This document shows, piece after piece, positions 57,799 through 64,000 of a DNA stretch of 64,000 bases. This DNA comes from Gloeophyllum trabeum ATCC 11539 (taxonomy: Eukaryota > Basidiomycota > Agaricomycetes > Gloeophyllales > Gloeophyllaceae), in contig NW_006920412.1 of NCBI RefSeq assembly GCF_000344685.1, forward strand, positions 1,657,384 to 1,721,383. Direction: 5' to 3'. Position numbers and translations under genes: made by a program. Position 1 is the first letter of the stretch, and every line of letters begins with the position of its first letter. The notes beneath the pieces were generated by a model. That model did not search any database. It worked only from the letters and a program-made list of their open reading frames with translations, and had not been told where the DNA came from.

Positions 57799-60700
57799 TC
57801 ACCGCTTACGCCGTGAAGGAAGCTTCTTGGTAGGGCGTGGGGGTGGCACCCCCGGTCGAGGCGGGAGCTCAAAGGGATTGGTCGATGGTGCGGGTAGAGT
57901 CGATCCCATACCCATACCAGGTGTAGGGAATGCTACGCTGGGCTGCGGTGGGGCAGGGTTAGCAATCGCCGGTGAGGCCGGATTACTGGCGCCGAATGTA
58001 ACGTTGCCAGGATTGGGAGCACCGAAACCGAAACCAGACCCTTGAGTGTACGTCGCCGGGCTACTTGGAGCTGAGCTTGAGCTAGCAGTCCGACTTAGCC
58101 CTGCGAACGGATTTCGTATGCTGGACGTATCTGCGAATGTGAATGCCGCCGGTTGCTGATTTTGCTCACCAAACTTGAAAGAGAAACCAGACGATGACGA
58201 GGGCTGCGTTGGAGTGGTGCTCGCCCCGAATCCCGCAAAGCCACTGGATGATGGCGCGGTATTTCCTCCCGCTTTGTCCCCAAACGAAAATCCAGAAGTC
58301 GTGGTAGATGTCTCCGGTGGCTTCTGCCCAAATCCGAACCCCGAGGTCGTCGCCGGTGAGGCTCCAGCAGAAAACGATGTTGGCGTAGCAGGACTATTTT
58401 GACCAAACAGCGGAGCAGAACTAGTAGCACCTGCGCTGAAGCTGAAGCCCAGCGGCTTAGGTCTTTCCACCTGACTCGTTGTATCACGTATCGGACTCTC
58501 ATCCATCTTCATCTCTTGTTCCCTAGGCGGAGTAACAGCTTTCGGAGGTTGGGCCGGAGCGCCGAATCCACCAAATAGCTTAGGCGGCTCGCTGGCAGTG
58601 GCCGGCGCAGAGGCAGCAGCAGCCGTTCCGAATGAAAACGCGGGCTTGTCACTTGCAGGTGGAGGTGTTGAAGGCGCAGCGCCAAATGAGAATGGGCTCT
58701 TCGCTTCATCCTTCTTCTCCGGCGCTGCAGCATCGTCGGTTTTACCAAACAAAGAGGTACCAGACGTTCCGAAGCTGAACTTGGCCGCTTGAGGAGGAGG
58801 AGAGCCTGCCGGAGTGGAGGAGACGTTCTGACCGAACGAAAACGGCTGTTTGGCAACGGGTGTAGCAGGGGCCGCAGGTGTTGTCGGAGCCGTGTTTCCA
58901 AAACCAGCAAAAAGGGAGGGCGTTGGTGTCGAGGCGGTGTCGAAAGGCGACGCTGGTTTGGGGACTTCTGGCACTGGGGTAGCAGTCGTCTCAGTGGGCT
59001 GAGGAGTACTCGGCTTCGCCCCAAATAAGTTTGGAACGGGTGTGCTAGAAGTACCCTGCTCGGGCGTCTTCGCTTGCGTACCAAAGAGGGATCCGAATGC
59101 GGGTTTCGTCGCGTCTGTAGCCACGGGTTTCGGAGCAAAGAGGCTCGAAGCTGACGACTCCGTCGGCTTCGTTGGGGCACCAAAGAGCGATGGGGCAGGT
59201 GCGTCGGCGCTCTTAGCGGCGCCGAAAATCGACAGACCTGGAGTCTCTTTCGGCGCAGATGGTTCTGCAGCCGGCGCGGGAGGCGCATTAGTCTCGGCTG
59301 ACCCGGCGTTGTTCGAGGGTTCTGAGGTATCCTTCGTCGAAGTCGATGCTGGCTGTGGTGTGCCAATGGAAAACGATCCAAATCCAGATGGCTTAGCGGG
59401 CGCTGCTGTCTCTAATGAGGGCAGAGACTGCGGTTTGGCACCAAAGAGGCTGAGCGGCGCGCTCGGCAGAGGCGCAACCGGCTTAGACAGTAAGGACGAC
59501 GACGCAAAGAAATTCGGCACGGATGACTCGCTCGCAGGTTTCTCATTTTTGTTCGAGTCAGCTTCGGCGGCTGCAGCCTTCTCAGGGGCTGCCGCCTCAC
59601 TGGACGGCTGCGAAGGGGCGCTCGTGGCAGCAGAGGTTTTCGCCGTAAACAAGCTGTTGAAGCTTGCAGGGCCAGGTTGGGTGACGATGCTGAGAGTCGG
59701 CGGCTTCGATCCTTCTGGCTTCTCAGCCGGCACAGGTGTACTTGGCGTAGGAGTGGCTGGAGTTGTAGACTTGCTTAAGGAGAAGGGTAGCGCAGAGATC
59801 GGGGGCTCCTTGGCTGACATATCTTGCTCGATAGGAGGTGCCTAAACACGCAATCAGCATCATCCGTGGCTAGGCAAGAAACTTCACGACGATCTCACCT
59901 CTTTCGCGAAAGAGAAGCCAGCTGGAGGAGCAAACAGCGTAGGCGTGGGCTTCTCTGGCGATGCATCGCTCTTCGACTTGGAGCTTTCGCCGATGGGAGT
60001 TGTGGACATCTGGTCCTCATCGTCATCCTGAGCGGCTGCAGAGAAACGATTCTTCGGTCGCGCCCCCCAAGGCCTGTCAATGTGACCCCGGAAGTTCCTC
60101 GTCCTACCTATGCGGAGGGACGAGCCTTCTTGTTCTTCGAGAGGTCGAACAACGAAATTATCTTCGGATAACGGCTCCACGTCCTTTACCTGCAGTGACT
60201 CCGATTGGTCCTGGACAGTGACGACGATCGTCTTATCCACCGGATTCTCGTCAGTGCCTATAGCTGTTTCCTTCTTATTCTCGGCCGTCGCCTTCGGGGT
60301 CGCATTTTCTTTGCCCCTTTCTTCGAGCGCAACCTTCTCCGCCCTCTCTTTCTCCTCTCTTTCCTTCTCTTCCCTCCGTCGCGCCAACAGTTTCTTCATA
60401 CCTCCGGTGCCTGCATAGGGCTTCGTTCCGCCGACAGGAGCTTTTTCTTTACCCTCTCTCGGCATACCCAGCCACTCTTTACTTAGGTCATCTGCCAGAG
60501 ATAGCTGCTTTGATCTGAAGCTGTCCGAAACGTGTCGCAGACGAGATGCCACAAGCGGCTTCCTGTATTCGTCACGCTCATACAAAGCTTTTCGAGCAGC
60601 TTCAGTGCCTGAGATATATACATGTTTAACAAGAGAGAAAGTGCACGAAATCCAAGGAAAGACATACTGCCAGAAGAAGCATCGTGAGACGAATCAGGGT

Positions 60701-61812
60701 GCGGCTTAGAAGTTGAATCAGGTCGAGGCACGCCAATCAGAAGAGAAGAATAAGGGCGTGGTCGGGCGAGCTTCTGCAAAACGAGATGAAGGAACAGCTA
60801 GCATAGTAAGAAGAAGCCAACGTACATGAGGCTGCGTTTCGGCAAAGGCACCGAGTGTCATCTGAGGTTGCACATTCGGGTCCCCCTCCTCTCCTGGTTT
60901 CGCGAAGAATGGCCGAGTGCCTTGCGGCGCAAAGAAAGATTGTAGTTTCGGGGTTTCGTCTTTCTGCACGTAAGGATTAGGCCCAAAAGCGGGTCCCGAA
61001 GGCTGGGGGGTTAGTGAAGGCCGAACGCGGAAGGATGAGGCGGAAGGGCCAATAGACGCGCTAGAATGAGCCATGGACGTGTCACGCCCCAGACTTGCAA
61101 GCGACCTACTCCGCGGAATATCGTCTCCCAGCGCAGGGGTCCCTACCGATGGACGGGCAGGGATAGACAGCATGCTGACATCGCGAGACGGCGGGTCGAC
61201 AGACATGGCAGAGCGGAGAGGCGGGGCATCGATAGACATAGAAGAACGCAGATGAGGCGGATCAACGGACATCGTACGACCGAGCGTGGCAGGTTGCTCA
61301 GACGAGGCGGCTCGCGCTGGTAGGGGCGATATGGTGCGATCCTTCTTCGTGAACACCTGAGAGGGCTTCGGTTCGTCCACTGCAGGCGGCGGTGTACGGA
61401 GCCTCTCCTTCCGTTTCAGCGCCGACGCTGTAGGTCTCACAGGGAGCGTAGCTTTTGTGGCGGGCGGGACAGAGGCGACATTGTGCGAGAACATCGACGG
61501 GGCCGGATCCAAGTAGGCGGAGGAGGATCGATTCAACTCGAGGCGTCTGCGCTTGGGATCTCTGTCAGTTCTCTGGGACAGATCATGAGGGATATCGGTG
61601 TCGCCGGAATCTGCTTCGAGGTGTTTTCTCTTGCCTGGTGTAGCCTCCTCCTCATCGGTGCTGAACCACCCCAAAGGCGCTGTCACGAAACTTTTAAGGG
61701 AGCTTATGATGGAGACAGAGCCGGGGCGAGAGAGCTGCATCGCCTTGCGCGGAAGAGGTCTGCGGGACGTGTGTGTGCGCGAGCGAGGGCTCCTTGCGCT
61801 GAGAGGCAGCAT
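57799..61812 (-). CDS. FG-repeat nucleoporin of the Nup1/Nup60 type
   Basis: Exons 61812-60826, 60773-60668, 60608-59899 and 59841-57799 join in frame to 1281 residues. The N-terminus is basic (MLPLSARSPRSRTHTSRRPL) and then has an amphipathic segment SVSIISSLKSFVTAPLGWFS, as in basket nucleoporins that bind the nuclear membrane. Residues to about 640 are Ser/Pro/Arg-rich with a charged coiled stretch (EEKEREEKERAEKVALEERG) and a helical MKKLLARRR element. From about 620 to the end it is full of FG-type repeats (SLFGAPTKP, LFGTQ, GFGFGQKPPE, FSFG, FGFGAPNPGNVTFGA). The tail is Pro/Arg-rich, ending PTKKLPSRRKR. The exact nucleoporin name is uncertain; Nup1/Nup60/Nup124-like is the best guess. 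Confidence 0.85.
61174..61272 (-). repeat. Three tandem 11-residue repeats in the nucleoporin
   Basis: On the minus strand the protein reads MSVDPPHLRSS, MSIDAPPLRSA, MSVDPPSRDVS: exactly three 33-base units, with clear matches at the start of each unit. The sequence then continues MLSIPARPS, a weaker fourth start. Confidence 0.75.
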
Positions 61813-62105
61813 GGCCGGAGGATAGTCACTGGTGGCACGCTGACGCGCCGAGGCTCGAACCCGCACCGCGACCCGTTCCGTTTGTTTGTTTTCCACGCCT
61901 TGCCCGTTATGGCAGTAATATATTTATTTTGACTCTGGCATGTCTTTATTTGCAATAATATCGGCCCTGATTATCCCAAACTCGGACATATTTCGGAGAC
62001 GTGACGTCAGTCTGAGAACGCGTCTTGTACTTTGGCAGACGCACTCCTGTCGGCACGGCTGGAAACTTGGAATGCGTACCTGAGGTCAAGGCTTTCATCT
62101 TGGAC

Positions 62106-64000
62106 ATGCTGTCCCTCCGCAGAGATGCATTGTTATGCAGAAGAGTTGTTTTTCTGAGGGATGCTCGAATCAACACCCGAAGATGTCTCGCAGATGCCGC
62201 TGGTTCCTCCGCGACATCGAGTTCTAGTAGTGCCACCCCACCCGTATCTCGTCCGGAGGAGGAGAAGAAGGTGATCAGTGATTGCATCGTGCTCGCGACG
62301 CCTGGCTCACCCTGCCAAGGCCGCAGAAGCATGGTTGTTTGCAGATTCAGTGTTTCCTGTCCGCTTGGCCACTTGGGAGTTCGTGTCCAATGTCGTATCC
62401 GTACCCGGCCTGCGTTCTGACCCTGTCCTCATGCTGTTAAATGAAGTCTTCGGCACTACATTGGGATCTTTCGTGAGGAGACCATCCTCGCCAAGCTCAA
62501 ACATATCCTCCAAGGTGTCAATGCTCACGGCTTCGAGCTCGTCTCTCTGGAACCACATTTCAAGGACGGAGGAGTGTTCATTCATTTTCGATACAACGCG
62601 TCGGAGGGATCATCTACCTTGGAGGATATCGAGAAGCATGTCAGGGATCAGGCTGCCAAGCAGGGCGGTGTGCCTTCATGGAGTGGTGTAAGCCGAGGCA
62701 GTATCTGGCTCGTCAAAGGTCATCCTTGGAGAGAGGTACCTCCCTCTACGTTCTACCAATCATATGGTAGCTTATTATTCATCCAGGATATGCACAGATT
62801 TGCCTCCCCTATGCTCACGGTGGCTTTTGAGGGGCCTGACGTGCCGGAAGAGTCTTTGTACAGACTCTTGAGAGTGAGCAGTGTCTGAGATCGTGAGCAC
62901 AGCTCCCCATCTGACTTTAAAGGATCCTGGAAGCCATTTGGTCGCATGCAAGATCTACGCAACCCTTCTCCTGTTCCAGCCGGGTCTCTTCGCTTCAGTA
63001 CCATTTTTTACAACCAAGTTCGCTCGGCTACCATCGCTAAGAATGTCATCCACGGTCTTGCTATCCCATCGACTCCGTCAGGGGGCAGAACGATCCTTCG
63101 CCTCGGTTACCGGGAGCCGCTCCAAGCCCACGTTATACGGGACTGGATCTTCAGTCATCCCAGAATAGTCCTCCCAATCGTTGTGTTCTTCCTTGGGACG
63201 CTCACCTACACTGTGAGTTAGTCGATTCAGCTATGGATACTCAGTATCCTAATATTGTCGACCAGGTATTCGACCCAATACGAGCATTTATGATTCAGGG
63301 CAAAGTGCAGGACTGGTTCGACTACAAACGTTCGTGTAATTAACCCCGCCGTGTCCATCTTACTAAGGTCTACTTGTAGAGTCGCGGATATACAGGTGGG
63401 TGCGCGCCAACACCGTGGAACGGTTCGCGCTGTCGTCAGTACCCGACGGCGGGCGTTCACAAACCACCGGGAATGTATGGAAGGAGAGAGAGGATGCGGA
63501 GGATGCGGTCTCGCGTTACTTGTCTGAAATGCCATGTAGGTCGATTCATTGGATAAAATGCGACGCGGCTGAGCATCTTCTGCAGCTTCGGTCGCCTTCG
63601 TACATGGTCCTCAAGGTAGTGGAAAGTCGACTATGCTCACCAAGATCCTGAACGAGACCGGGCGGTGAGTGCAGACTGCTGTCGGAAAGCGTCAGAAACT
63701 GATCGGTTCTGTAGCAAAGCCTTGATCATCGACTGTTCTCAATTGTTCAAGGCAAATTCTGATATTAACCTCGTTGCGTCCTTGGCAGACCAGACCGGCT
63801 ATTGGCCTGTCTTCCGCTTCATGGACTCGCTCAACAGCTTAATCGATATGGCCAGCGTAGGCCTTATTGGACAAAAAGGTTAGGATTATGCGTCTGCTGG
63901 TATGTGTCGAACTAAGACCGTCGCATCGCAGCTGGATTCAGTACGAGTCTGACCGATCAGGTGAAGCAAGTTCTGGAGGTGACAGGCACGGCCCTGCGCA
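62106..64000 (+). CDS. YME2: Mitochondrial escape protein 2 (Yme2/RNA12), C-terminal end cut by window edge
   Basis: Inner-membrane protein that helps keep mitochondrial DNA in the organelle. The ATG at 62106 gives a presequence (MLSLRRDALLCRRVVFLRDA) and a Ser/Ala-rich linker. After an intron with a GTGATT donor near 62277 comes EAWLFADSVFPVRLATWEFV. An RRM-like region follows: ILQGVNAHGFELVSLEPHFK, GGVFIHFRYNASEGSSTLED, then PFGRMQDLRNPSPVPAGSLR. Then SGGRTILRLGYREP and a membrane span HPRIVLPIVVFFLGTLTYTV. The ATPase part begins near the end with a P-loop (GPQGSGKSTMLTKILNETGR). The coding region runs past position 64000. Many short exons. Confidence 0.88.

Noticed and set aside
59042..59845. 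267-codon open frame antisense to the nucleoporin
   Set aside because: Mirror of the Ala/Pro/Ser-rich FG-repeat coding sequence; antisense frames stay open here because of codon composition.
61852..61862. tRNA B-box-like GGGTTCGAGCC on the minus strand
   Set aside because: The flanking bases do not pair as a T-arm stem, and there is no A-box or acceptor stem upstream; it lies in the promoter region before the nucleoporin start.

Overview
The window reads as nuclear DNA of a basidiomycete fungus, most likely an Agaricomycete. Almost every gene is interrupted by introns of about 45 to 65 bases with GT..AG ends, genes sit 100 to 600 bases apart on both strands, and the products are eukaryotic housekeeping proteins with fungal features (phosphatidylinositol and phosphatidylserine synthases, PalI/Rim9-type membrane protein, Clr2-like silencing protein, polyporopepsin-like aspartic protease). 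I found 29 genes: 27 complete, one cut by the left edge (eIF2B epsilon) and one cut by the right edge (YME2). I found no convincing tRNA, rRNA, transposon or CRISPR array.

Layout. 1-6 kb: eIF2B epsilon (-), an Ala/Glu/Pro-rich protein with a 5' UTR intron (-), a PalI/Rim9-like membrane protein (+). 6-16 kb: a seven-beta-strand lysine-type methyltransferase (-), a RhoGEF (+), asparagine synthetase (-), a pyridoxal-reductase-like aldo/keto reductase (-). 16-26 kb: a plasma-membrane-type syntaxin, PI synthase and a long mitochondrial Msp1-like AAA ATPase (all +), then a type II membrane glycosyltransferase-like protein (-). 26-31 kb: primase large subunit PRI2, PS synthase CHO1 and the Smc5/6 subunit NSE1 (all +). 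31-41 kb: proteasome ATPase RPT1 (-) divergent from V-ATPase subunit A (+), a Clr2-like protein (+), DNA ligase I (-). 41-50 kb: TRAPPC13 (+), V-ATPase subunit H (-), mitochondrial ribosomal protein mL46 (+), gamma-tubulin (+), MBF1 (-), a proline-rich orphan (+). 50-64 kb: an RRM/R3H RNA-binding protein (+), a bestrophin-family channel (+), a secreted aspartic protease (-), an FG nucleoporin (-), and YME2 (+).

How the genes relate. There is no operon or biosynthetic cluster. There are loose functional echoes: two CDP-alcohol phosphotransferases of phospholipid synthesis (PIS1, CHO1), two V-ATPase subunits (A, H), and three DNA-maintenance genes (PRI2, NSE1, CDC9). The strongest signal outside the genes is the 8-base palindrome GACGCGTC. 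I count it ten times by eye, against about one expected by chance. Nine copies are in introns or promoters, including an inverted pair in the RPT1/VMA1 shared promoter and a tandem pair just before NSE1. I did not find a previously undescribed multi-gene system; the best leads are this motif and several odd gene architectures (split DH domain, giant Msp1-like AAA protein, short Clr2-like protein).
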